From positions 3,348,001 to 3,412,000 of the forward strand of contig NZ_CP027869.1 in the NCBI RefSeq assembly GCF_005490985.1: 64,000 bases of DNA, given 5' to 3'. The position numbers were made by a program, and so were the translations under genes. Each line of letters opens with the position of its first letter. The first letter of the stretch is position 1. Positions 33,329-40,663 of this stretch are shown here, piece after piece. This DNA is from Curtobacterium sp. SGAir0471 (GTDB lineage: Bacteria; Actinomycetota; Actinomycetes; Actinomycetales; Microbacteriaceae). The notes beneath the pieces are model-generated. The model was not told the DNA's origin and searched no databases. It saw nothing but the letters and a program-made list of their open reading frames with translations.

Positions 33329-34926
33329 CGTCTCTCCTCCTGCTGCTGGTGGGTCGCCGCTGCCGTCTCCGCCGCCACGGTCGCGCGGTCGACGATCGGA
33401 CGCCAGCAGTGCATCGTCAGGTAGCTCCGCCACGGCGCCACCTGCTCCGACCGTAGGGAGAGCTCGCGGGCACCACCGGGCAGACCAAGCTCCTGTGCAC
33501 CGTTCCGCACGGCGAGGTCGCTGTGCAGGAACACGTCCGGGTGGTGCCGGACCCGGAGGGCGACGTAGTCCGCCGTCCACGGGCCGATGCCCTTGACCGC
33601 CAGGAGCCCGGCACGCTGCTCCGCGAGGGACTGTCCCGCGTCGACGACGAGCGACCCGTCAGCGAGCGCCGCTGCGACACGCAGGATCGTGTCCACGCGC
33701 GCCGCCGGCCCCCGGAGGACCTCGTGCCCGTGGGTCGCGATCGTCGCCGCGGTCGGGAACAGCAGCCCGTCCTCGGCCAGTCCGGGGTCGACGGGCGCCC
33801 CCAGCGCGGCCACGAGTCGGGTCTGCGCTGTGCGGGCAGCGGCCACCGAGACCTGCTGCCCGATCAGGGTGCGGACGACGACCTCGTGCGCGTCCACGGC
33901 GCCGGGCAGGCGGATGCCGGGGACCCGCGCCACCGCGGGGGCGAGCACCGGGTCCGCCGCGAGGACCGCATCGACCGCCTCGGGGTCGGCGTCGAGGTCG
34001 AACAGGGCCCGCACCCGCGCCACGAGCGTCGGCAGGTCGGAGAGCGTGGTGAGCCGGACGCGCAGGGCGACCCCGGTGCGCCCCGCGCCCCGGCCGGCCC
34101 CGTCGGCGGCGGGGGCCGAGGCGGTGAAGCGGGCCGGGCCTCCCGGCAGGGTGACGAGGCGACCGTAGGCGGTGACGCGACCCGAGGCGTCCCGTTCGAC
34201 GTGCTCGAGCCCCGGCAGGGCGTGGAGCGCGTGCCAGTCGAGCAGGCCCTGCAGGTCGAACGGCGGGCGGGCCGGGAGGTGCACGTGCAGCCAACCGTCG
34301 TCGGCGGTCGGCGCGCCGTCGTTGCGGCCGTCGGTCCGGCGGGCTCGGAGCTGGGAGGGGGTGAGGGCGAAGACCTCGCGGACGGTGTCGTTGAACTGCC
34401 GCACGCTGGTGAAGCCGGACGCGAACGCCACGTCGGCCACCGGCAGGTCCGACGACGTCAGCAGCGTCCGGGCGGTCTGGGCACGGTGCGCCCGGCTGAG
34501 CGCCTTCGGCCCGGCCCCGAGCTCCTCGGTCAGGATCCGGTTGAGCTGCCGCTCCGAGTAGCCGACGCGCGCGGCGAGGCCGGGCACGCCCTCGCGTTCG
34601 ACGACACCGTCGAGGACGAGTCGGACGGCGCGACCGGCGACGTCCTCGCGGAGGTCCCACTCGGGGCTGCCCGGGGTCGCCTCCGGCAGGCAGCGCTTGC
34701 AGGCGCGGAAGCCGGCGAGGTGCGCGGCGGCGCTGGTGCGGTAGAAGGTGACACCCTCGGCGCGCGGGGTGCGGGCGGGGCAGCTCGGACGGCAGTAGAT
34801 GCCGGTGGAGTGCACGGCGGTGACGAACTGCCCGTCGAACCGGGCGTCGCGCGACGCGACCGCCCGGTGGCGCTCGGCGTGCTGCACGTCGGGCTGCGGC
34901 TCGGTGCGGGGTACGGGGATCGTCAC
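33325..34926 (-). CDS. Ada-AraC-AlkA fusion: alkylation-response regulator/3-methyladenine glycosylase
   Basis: A 533-residue three-part protein. Residues 20-85 form the Ada N-terminal zinc domain with Cys45, Cys49, Cys76 and Cys79, one of which takes methyl from phosphotriesters. An AraC-type HTH follows (about 95-200, with [20 protein letters not shown]). Then come the AlkA N-terminal fold and the HhH-GPD glycosylase (about 220-500) with [13 protein letters not shown] and the catalytic Asp near 467. Family logic: methylation of the Ada part turns it into an activator, probably of this operon. The GTG lies 6 nt after CAGGCT. It is coupled to ogt, as in mycobacteria. Confidence 0.95.
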   Translation of the reverse strand: MTIPVPRTEPQPDVQHAERHRAVASRDARFDGQFVTAVHSTGIYCRPSCPARTPRAEGVTFYRTSAAAHLAGFRACKRCLPEATPGSPEWDLREDVAGRAVRLVLDGVVEREGVPGLAARVGYSERQLNRILTEELGAGPKALSRAHRAQTARTLLTSSDLPVADVAFASGFTSVRQFNDTVREVFALTPSQLRARRTDGRNDGAPTADDGWLHVHLPARPPFDLQGLLDWHALHALPGLEHVERDASGRVTAYGRLVTLPGGPARFTASAPAADGAGRGAGRTGVALRVRLTTLSDLPTLVARVRALFDLDADPEAVDAVLAADPVLAPAVARVPGIRLPGAVDAHEVVVRTLIGQQVSVAAARTAQTRLVAALGAPVDPGLAEDGLLFPTAATIATHGHEVLRGPAARVDTILRVAAALADGSLVVDAGQSLAEQRAGLLAVKGIGPWTADYVALRVRHHPDVFLHSDLAVRNGAQELGLPGGARELSLRSEQVAPWRSYLTMHCWRPIVDRATVAAETAAATHQQQEERR

Positions 34927-35014
34927 GCCGTCAGCCTGGCACGGGCCGCCGACAGCCACTGGCGGGAATCGGACACGGCAGTGGGGGTGGTCGCTGCCCG
35001 TCGGTCGGCGGGGG

Positions 35015-35180
35015 CGTCGAGACGACGGCGTCGCGTCGAGACGCACCAACCGCGTCGAGACGCCGCGAGATCCGGCGGCGTCTCGCGGCCCGCGTGGCGT
35101 CCCGAACACACGCCGGCGTCTCGCACACACGCCGGCGTCTCGCACACACGCCGGCGTCTCGGGTCCGCTCCAGCGTCTCG
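35015..35180. repeat. GCGTCTCG repeat cluster with inverted halves
   Basis: The left half has three CGAGACG units, the right half five CGTCTCG units, partly as 19-bp direct repeats (GGCGTCTCGCACACACGCC). The centre folds as CGAGACGCCG-N10-CGGCGTCTCG (35056-35085). It fills the divergent gap between the ada-alkA and MOSC genes. The same core occurs in the 30505-30720 array. Confidence 0.8.
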
Positions 35181-35233
35181 GGTCCGCCCCGATCCCACGC
35201 AGCCGGCCGGGAGGCACGACTACCGTGAGTGCC

Positions 35234-35797
35234 GTGACCTCCGTCGACGACGTGGCCGGCCCCGGCGACCTGCCCTTCCGCACGGACGTCGAGGTCGCGA
35301 TGCTGCTCGTCTCTCCGCGCCACCGGTACGAGGGGCGTCCGGCGGACGGTGCGCTGCCCGCCGAGGGTCCGGAGCTCCGCGACCAGATCGACCTCCGCGC
35401 GGGGCTCGGCATCGTCGGTGACCGCTACTTCGCCGCGCGGGCGCACGTGCACGCCACCGTGACGGTGATCGGGATCGAGGGGCTCGACGCCGTCGCCGGT
35501 GCGGTGGGCGCCGCGATCGACCCCGCTGCCACCCGGCGGAACGTCTTCCTGCGCGGGGCCGACGTCGAGGCGCTCCGGGGCGAGCCGTTCTCGCTCGAGA
35601 GCCCCGGCTCCGGCGGCCCGGTGCGCTTCCACGGGTACCGGCCGGCGAACCCCTGCGCGTGGATGGACCACGAGTTGGCGCCGGGCGCGTTCCGGGCGAT
35701 GCGGGGACGCGGCGGCGTGCGGTGCGACCCGGAGTCGGACGGCGTGCTCGCCCTCGGGCCCGCGGTGCTCCGCACGGCACGCCCGGTCGCGCTCTGA
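35234..35797 (+). CDS. MOSC domain-containing protein
   Basis: A 187-residue single MOSC-domain protein (the domain shared with molybdenum-cofactor sulfurase). Visible features are GLGIVGDRYFA, TVIGIEGLDAV, RRNVFLRGADVEALRG and the NPCAWMD block with the conserved Cys that would take up sulfur. Stand-alone bacterial MOSC proteins are related to YiiM, but the acceptor is unknown. GTG 35234 was chosen because TACCGT ends 7 nt before it. GTG 35225, 9 bp upstream in the same frame, is the alternative. Confidence 0.88.
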   Translation: MTSVDDVAGPGDLPFRTDVEVAMLLVSPRHRYEGRPADGALPAEGPELRDQIDLRAGLGIVGDRYFAARAHVHATVTVIGIEGLDAVAGAVGAAIDPAATRRNVFLRGADVEALRGEPFSLESPGSGGPVRFHGYRPANPCAWMDHELAPGAFRAMRGRGGVRCDPESDGVLALGPAVLRTARPVAL

Positions 35798-35864
35798 CGG
35801 GAGCGGCGCGGTCATCCGCTGCGGGAGACCGGCGAGACCCCTGCGTGTTCCGCGAGCGCCGTTC

Positions 35865-35936
35865 CGCGAAACGCAACGTCGGCGGCACCGCGCAGCGCTG
35901 TACCGCTGCGAGGAGTCGCCGACGTTGCGTGTTGCG
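35865..35936. repeat. Family A dispersed hairpin, copy 3
   Basis: ACGCAACGTCGGCG pairs with CGCCGACGTTGCGT, and inner CGCAGCG pairs with CGCTGCG around CTGTAC. It lies between the convergent MOSC and PfpI genes and stops 4 bp before the PfpI stop codon. Confidence 0.8.
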
Positions 35937-35940
35937 ACGG

Positions 35941-36486
35941 TCAGGCGGTGAGGGCCTGCTCGATGGCGTCGACGAACGCCGGCAGGTCGTCGGGGTTGCG
36001 CGACGTGATCAGGCCGCCGTCGACCTGGACCTCCTGGTCGACCCACTCGGCGCCGGCGTTGCGCACGTCGGTCTGCAGCGAGGGGAACGAGGTGATCGTC
36101 TTCCCCTGCAGGACACCGGCCTCGATGAGGGTCCACGGGCCGTGGCAGATCGCGGCGACGGGCTTGCCGGCCTCGGCGAACGCCTTCACGAGGGCGACCG
36201 CGTCCGAGTCCTGGCGGATGGTGTCCGCGTTGATGGTGCCACCGGGGACGACGAGTGCGTCGTAGTCGCCCGCGCCGCTGACACTGCCGATGGTGGTGTC
36301 GACGGACACCGACTTGCCCGGGTCCTTGTCGCCGACGAGGGTCTCGATCGAACCCGACTCCTGCGCCGCCACCGTGACGTCGGCGCCGCGCTCGCGGAGC
36401 TGGTCGGTGGGGACGACGATCTCGTCCTGCTCCACGCCGTAGTTCGTCGCGATGACGAGGATCTTCTTGCCGTCGAGGGCTGCCAT
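35941..36486 (-). CDS. DJ-1/PfpI family protein (type 1 glutamine amidotransferase-like)
   Basis: A 181-residue DJ-1/PfpI protein. The nucleophile elbow AICHGPW puts the reactive Cys near residue 111, followed by the catalytic-type His. An upstream Glu in GVEQDE and the DALVVPGG loop complete the site. This subgroup (like YhbO and Bacillus general stress protein 18) is linked to glyoxal or glycation damage and oxidative stress. A good GGAGC site precedes ATG 36486. It ends beside a family A hairpin. Confidence 0.93.
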   Translation of the reverse strand: MAALDGKKILVIATNYGVEQDEIVVPTDQLRERGADVTVAAQESGSIETLVGDKDPGKSVSVDTTIGSVSGAGDYDALVVPGGTINADTIRQDSDAVALVKAFAEAGKPVAAICHGPWTLIEAGVLQGKTITSFPSLQTDVRNAGAEWVDQEVQVDGGLITSRNPDDLPAFVDAIEQALTA

Positions 36487-36596
36487 GGTCGCTCCTTCCG
36501 ATGCCGGGGTCTCCCGGCGCGCTGCCGAGGGTCTCCCGGCGCGATGACCACGGTCGTCCGGTCGGCCTGGGGACGTTCGCAGTCCGGAGCCGACGT

Positions 36597-37250
36597 TCAG
36601 CCCCGGATGCGGAACCCGTCCGCTTCGCGCACGACCTCGAGCCCGTCGTACCCCGAGATGCGCGGGAGGCCCTCGGTCACCGCTCCCTCGAGCGTCCCGA
36701 CGACGACGGTCGTCGCGCCGGATGCGACGGCGGCCTCGACACCGGCGGGAGCGTCCTCGAACGCCAGGCACCGTTCGGCCGGCACCCCGAGCAGTGCGGC
36801 GCCCCGCAGGTACCCCTCCGGGTGCGGCTTGCTCCGCTCGGCGTCCTCGGACGGCACGAGCGCCTCCGGTACGGGGACGCCCGCGGCGCGCATCCGCTCC
36901 ACCGCGAGCTCCCGCGGGGCGCTCGTGACCAGGGCGACCGGGACACCGGCGTCGAGCAGGCGCTGCACGAAGGCCGCGGCTCCCGGTACCTCGACGATGC
37001 CGTCGGTGTACCCGATCTCGGCGGCGATCATCGCGTCGACGATCACGCGCTGCTCGTCCGCGGACAGCTCGGGCAGGAAGCGCTGCACGGTGTCGATCGT
37101 CTGGCGACCGTGCGAGAAGCCGAGGATCTCGGCCGGGTCGATGCCGTGCTCCGCCCCGAAGCGGCTCCAGGCGTCCTCGACCACGGCGGTCGAGTCGACG
37201 AGCGTCCCGTCCATGTCGAACAGCACCCCGGACACCACGACGTCGATCAC
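36597..37250 (-). CDS. HAD-IA family sugar-phosphate phosphatase
   Basis: A 217-residue HAD hydrolase with a four-helix cap. Motif I is LFDMDGTLVDS with Asp12 and Asp14. VALVTSAP gives motif II, SKPHPEGY the motif III lysine, and FEDAPAGVEAA motif IV. The cap contains GFSHGRQTIDTV, which fits the sugar phosphatase/glycerol-1-phosphatase group (GPP, DOG1, YfbT) rather than beta-phosphoglucomutase. GTG 37250 lies 7 nt after TAGGGT. The substrate is probably a hexose or polyol phosphate. Confidence 0.9.
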   Translation of the reverse strand: MIDVVVSGVLFDMDGTLVDSTAVVEDAWSRFGAEHGIDPAEILGFSHGRQTIDTVQRFLPELSADEQRVIVDAMIAAEIGYTDGIVEVPGAAAFVQRLLDAGVPVALVTSAPRELAVERMRAAGVPVPEALVPSEDAERSKPHPEGYLRGAALLGVPAERCLAFEDAPAGVEAAVASGATTVVVGTLEGAVTEGLPRISGYDGLEVVREADGFRIRG

Positions 37251-37267
37251 GCGTCCGACCCTAGCCG

Positions 37268-37462
37268 CTACCGATCGCCCGGACGCCGGTTCCGGATGAC
37301 CACCAGGCCCGCGACGACCAGCAGTGCCAGGCTCGTGACCCACACCACGACCGGGACCTCTCGGAGCGCGGGGACGACGCGGCCGCCGGCCATGACGAGT
37401 GCAGCACAGCCGATGAGCACGGCGGGGGTGAGCGAGTCGCGTCGGGTCGGTCGGCGGCTCAC
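37268..37462 (-). CDS. Small two-TM protein coupled to the Cys-rich secreted protein
   Basis: A 64-residue protein with two hydrophobic segments (about 13-28 and 36-56) and basic ends (VSRRPTRRD and RNRRPGDR). Both ends should therefore face the cytosol. The GTG overlaps the stop of the preceding gene (GTGA), so it is translationally coupled to it. No homologue is recognised. If the partner is a bacteriocin-like precursor, this is the natural immunity or export-accessory candidate. That is inference. Confidence 0.6.
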   Translation of the reverse strand: MSRRPTRRDSLTPAVLIGCAALVMAGGRVVPALREVPVVVWVTSLALLVVAGLVVIRNRRPGDR

Positions 37463-38163
37463 CCTCGGCTCGCCTTCCCGGCGCAGAAGGAGATCGTCCC
37501 GCTGGTCGCCGCGCCGGCAGCCGTGATGCACGCGATGCAGCCGACACCGGCCGTGACCAGACACGCCGCTGAGCAGGCGATGGTGAGGGCGGTGATGGCC
37601 CACGCTGCGACCCCTGCACTGTTCAGGCAGGACGAGAACCGGCTCCACCAGGTCGAGCGCACCGTGGGCGCGGCCGTGACGTCACGGTCGAGTCCGGCAA
37701 TCCCGTTGATCCACGTCTGCAAGCGGCCGGAGTCAGAGGATCTCGGCGTCAGGACCAGTTCGCTCCAGGTCCTGACGTGTCCTCCGTCGACGACGGCAGT
37801 GACGCTGGACTCGGCCAGCACACCGGCACCCTCGGCGAAGGGCATCCGCAGGACCGTCCCGTCGACCGTCGCGAAGGCCCGGGCTCGTGCCAGGTCGAGG
37901 GGGAGCCCGCTCGATGACGTTCGGCCCGATCCGGACCACACCGCGACAGCCGCCGTGGTCTCGCTGTCAGGAAGGGCCTCCCATGACTGCGCCTGCTCGA
38001 CGAGGTCCCGGACGCCCCGTTCGGCCGAGGCCGCCGACGGCGTCGGGGCAGCGGCTGCCGGGTCAGGCGCGGCCACCAGGCCGCTGACGAGGGCGACGAG
38101 GACGGCTCCCGCCGTGACGAGCGGCCGAGCGGTCAGAGGAGTGGAGAAGGAGCTCGTGGTCAG
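37459..38163 (-). CDS. Secreted protein with Cys-rich hydrophobic C-terminus (bacteriocin-precursor-like); apparent CTG start
   Basis: A predicted 234-residue protein. In frame upstream of the first GTG (38076) lie 29 codons that encode a convincing signal peptide (PLVTAGAVLVALVSGLVAA), so the real start must be upstream. A stop codon lies 9 nt before CTG 38163, which is the only plausible initiator. TAGGCT sits exactly 6 nt before it, matching the leaderless pattern of neighbouring genes. The last 57 residues are hydrophobic with six Cys (SCLNSAG, ACSAAC, GCIAC, SFC), reminiscent of halocin-C8-like bacteriocin domains. The middle is an ordinary soluble region. Toxin function is inference. 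Confidence 0.6.
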   Translation of the reverse strand: MTTSSFSTPLTARPLVTAGAVLVALVSGLVAAPDPAAAAPTPSAASAERGVRDLVEQAQSWEALPDSETTAAVAVWSGSGRTSSSGLPLDLARARAFATVDGTVLRMPFAEGAGVLAESSVTAVVDGGHVRTWSELVLTPRSSDSGRLQTWINGIAGLDRDVTAAPTVRSTWWSRFSSCLNSAGVAAWAITALTIACSAACLVTAGVGCIACITAAGAATSGTISFCAGKASRG

Positions 38164-38169
38164 ACGGCG

Positions 38170-38212
38170 AGCCTACTGGTGTCTCACATATCAGTGCAGG
38201 TGTTCGTCACCT
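38170..38212 (-). promoter_or_regulatory. Promoter of the Cys-rich secreted protein gene
   Basis: On the minus strand the -10-like TAGGCT (38170-38175) lies 6 nt before the CTG start. Upstream is the inverted repeat AGGTG-TTCGT-CACCT (38198-38212), possibly an operator. No clear -35 is seen. Confidence 0.45.
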
Positions 38213-38216
38213 TTCG

Positions 38217-38954
38217 TCATGATCGCACCCACCGCGTCAGCAGCACACCCCCGTCGCCGAGCAGCACGTGCGCGGGCCGCATCCGCCGCAGCTCCGGCGA
38301 GGACCCGGTCGCGATCCGCGGCCCCTCCCCGCCCTCGAGCGTCGGGTCGATCGTCAGCGTCAGCTCGTCGACGGCATCGCCGGCGACGAGTGCCCCGAGG
38401 AACGACGGCCCGCCCTCGCAGTGGACCCGGTCCAGCCCCCGGTCGGCCAGGGCGGCCCGCAGCGCGTCCACGTCGACGGAGTCGTCGCCGCAGGCCACCA
38501 CGTCGGCGACGTCGGCGAGCGCCCGCCCCGAGGACGACGATGCGCCGGACCCCGATGTCAGCACGATCGGCCGCACCGGCGCCTCGGTGAACACCCGCGA
38601 ACCCGCGTCCATCGACCCGGACTTCGTGACGATCGCGAACACCGGGTGGTCGGACATCCCGTGCGCCCGACGCCACGCCACGTCCTCGTCGTGCAGCACC
38701 ATGGGCCCGTACTCCTCGTCGCGCACCGTGCCGGCAGCGACGAGGACCACGTCGGCGACCCGTCGCAGCAGGTCGAAGATCCGCAGGTCGTCGTCCCCGC
38801 CGAGCGAGGCCGTGCGACCCGACGCGGACGCCGAGCCGTCGAGCGTCGCGACGAAGTTGACCCGCAACCAGGGCCCGTCGGGCACGTCCGCGGTGTACAG
38901 GTCGAGCAGGTCGTCGTCGGACAGGTCCGCGACGGACGGGGGCAGGACGGTCAT
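38217..38954 (-). CDS. RibD C-terminal-like (pyrimidine) reductase family protein
   Basis: A 245-residue protein of the RibD C-terminal/dihydrofolate-reductase-like fold. The N-terminal WLRVNFVATLDGSAS strand and loop, then DDLRIFDLLRRVADVVLVAAGTVRDE, form the NADPH and substrate site. HCEGGPSFLGALVAGDAVDELTLTI is the family's C-terminal signature. Mycobacterium Rv2671 is in this family and has been reported to act as an alternative dihydrofolate reductase. The ATG overlaps the folP stop (ATGA), so this gene is part of the folate operon, which favours a pterin or folate reduction role over riboflavin synthesis. Confidence 0.88.
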   Translation of the reverse strand: MTVLPPSVADLSDDDLLDLYTADVPDGPWLRVNFVATLDGSASASGRTASLGGDDDLRIFDLLRRVADVVLVAAGTVRDEEYGPMVLHDEDVAWRRAHGMSDHPVFAIVTKSGSMDAGSRVFTEAPVRPIVLTSGSGASSSSGRALADVADVVACGDDSVDVDALRAALADRGLDRVHCEGGPSFLGALVAGDAVDELTLTIDPTLEGGEGPRIATGSSPELRRMRPAHVLLGDGGVLLTRWVRS

Positions 38955-39889
38955 GTGTTGTGCCTCGCTTCCACGGGTTCGCGCCAGCCGAGGACCGCCT
39001 CGACCATGCGCATGGCGTCGACGCTCTCGACGACGTCGTGCATCCGGACGATCCGGGCGCCGAGCATCGCGCTGACCGTGGCCGCGGCGAGCGACCCCGG
39101 CAGCCGTTCGCCGCGGGGGCGTCCGAGCGACTCCCCCACGAAGTCCTTGTTCGACACGGCGGCGAGCACCGGGTACCCGAGCGCCACGACCTCGGGCAGG
39201 CGCCGGGTCAGCTCGAGCGTGTGCACGGTGTTCTTGTTGAGGTCGTGCCCCGGGTCGACGATGATCCGCGACTCCGGGATCCCCGCGGCGAGCGCCCGGT
39301 CGACCCGCTCGCGCAGGAAGTCGACGACCTCGCGGCCGATGTCCGCGTACCGGGGTGGCTCGGGCAGCTGCTGCCGCGGCGGCGCGGTCGAGTGCGTGAT
39401 GACGATGGTCGCCTCGGATTCGGCGACGACGGACGCCATCCGAGGGTCCGACAGGCCGGTGGTGTCGTTGACGACGCTGGCGCCGGCGGCGATCGTCGCT
39501 GCCGCGACCTCGGGCCGGAAGGTGTCGACCGAGATCACGACGTCGGACTGCTCGGCGAGCTGGGAGACGACGGGCAGCACCCGGTCGATCTCGTCGTCCG
39601 CCGACAGCTCCGGGCCCGGCGCGAACTTCACCCCGCCGATGTCGACCCAGTCGGCGCCCTGGTCGGCGGCGCGGACGGCCGCCTCGACAGCACGATCGAG
39701 GGCGAAGGTGGCGCCCTTGTCGTGGAACGAGTCCGGGGTGCGGTTCACGATCGCCATCACCGCGACGCGGTGGTCGAAGTCGAAGGTGCGGCGCCCGATG
39801 GTGCGCACCGGGTCGCGCAGGTCGGGCACCACCCAGCCCGGTGCGGAGGACGCGGCCCGGAGGCTCGTGGCCGGCCGCCCGGTCGTCAT
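38951..39889 (-). CDS. folP: Dihydropteroate synthase-like protein, FolP2 type
   Basis: A 312-residue TIM-barrel protein of the dihydropteroate synthase family. AVMAIVNRTPDSFHDKGATF, VDIGGVKFAPG, and VDPGHDLNKNTVH with AAVSNKDFVGE match mycobacterial FolP2 much better than FolP1, which has NVTxDSF. Most pterin-binding acids, the Lys of SNKD and the RMHD motif are kept. FolP2 of mycobacteria is reported to lack synthase activity, so the role here needs care. But it overlaps folE by ATGA and the reductase gene by ATGA, within one operon, which argues for a pterin substrate. Confidence 0.9.
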   Translation of the reverse strand: MTTGRPATSLRAASSAPGWVVPDLRDPVRTIGRRTFDFDHRVAVMAIVNRTPDSFHDKGATFALDRAVEAAVRAADQGADWVDIGGVKFAPGPELSADDEIDRVLPVVSQLAEQSDVVISVDTFRPEVAAATIAAGASVVNDTTGLSDPRMASVVAESEATIVITHSTAPPRQQLPEPPRYADIGREVVDFLRERVDRALAAGIPESRIIVDPGHDLNKNTVHTLELTRRLPEVVALGYPVLAAVSNKDFVGESLGRPRGERLPGSLAAATVSAMLGARIVRMHDVVESVDAMRMVEAVLGWREPVEARHNT

Positions 39890-40515
39890 GCGTCCGCCCC
39901 GTGGTCGGTCCCGGCACCCGTGGCAGCCCCGGCACCGGCACCGGCACCGATCAGGGCGATCGCCTCGGCGCGTCCCGCTACCTCGGCGAGGCTGCCGGTC
40001 GCGGCGACGGTCACCGTCGACGAGCCGGACTGCCGTTCGCCACGGGTGGTGACGCACTGGTGCGTGGCGTCGAGCACGACGAGCACGCCGTCGGCGTCGA
40101 GTCCCTCGGCGACGGCTGCGGCGACCTGCTCACCGAGGCGCTCCTGCAGCTGCGGCCGCGAGGCCACGGCGTCGAGCACGCGGGACAGGGTCCCGAGGCC
40201 GATGAGCTGCTCCCCCGGTGCGTAGGCGAGGTGCGCGACCCCGATGAAGGGCAGCAGGTGGTGCTCGCACATCGAGCGGAAGCGCACGTCACGGACCACC
40301 ACGAGCTGCCCGCGCTCGCCGTCCTCGGAGTGCACGGCACCGGATCGGGCGATCGCGGTGGCGTCGACTCCCATGCCGGCGAAGAACTCGACGTACGAGT
40401 CCGCGACGCGAGCCGGGGTCCGTTCGAGCTCGGGACGGTCGGGATCGTCGCCGACGGCGAGGAGGAGCTCGCGCACGGCGGCTTCGACCCGCGCGCGGTC
40501 CAGTCGTTCGTTCAC
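39886..40515 (-). CDS. folE: GTP cyclohydrolase I
   Basis: A 209-residue GTP cyclohydrolase I, the first enzyme of tetrahydrofolate synthesis (GTP to dihydroneopterin triphosphate). The zinc ligands are visible in MCEHHLLPFIGVAHLAY (Cys and His) and HQCVTTRG (Cys). The LGTLSRVLDAVASRPQLQERLGEQ segment is typical. The usual CMxMRG is CVTTRG here. The last 20 residues are an Ala/Gly extension. GTG 40515 follows TTGGAT by 6 nt. First gene of folE-folP-reductase. Confidence 0.94.
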   Translation of the reverse strand: MNERLDRARVEAAVRELLLAVGDDPDRPELERTPARVADSYVEFFAGMGVDATAIARSGAVHSEDGERGQLVVVRDVRFRSMCEHHLLPFIGVAHLAYAPGEQLIGLGTLSRVLDAVASRPQLQERLGEQVAAAVAEGLDADGVLVVLDATHQCVTTRGERQSGSSTVTVAATGSLAEVAGRAEAIALIGAGAGAGAATGAGTDHGADA

Positions 40516-40663
40516 GGACTCATCCAACACCGTGGACTGGCCGGAGAACGCGGCCATCTGTCGGACGCACCGTCCCCCGGGTGGGTGATCCGGGCCTCCC
40601 GGCCGGAGCCCGCGCAGCGACATGCGAGCCGCTCGGACTCCCAGCGTTCTGTAAACTCGTTCG

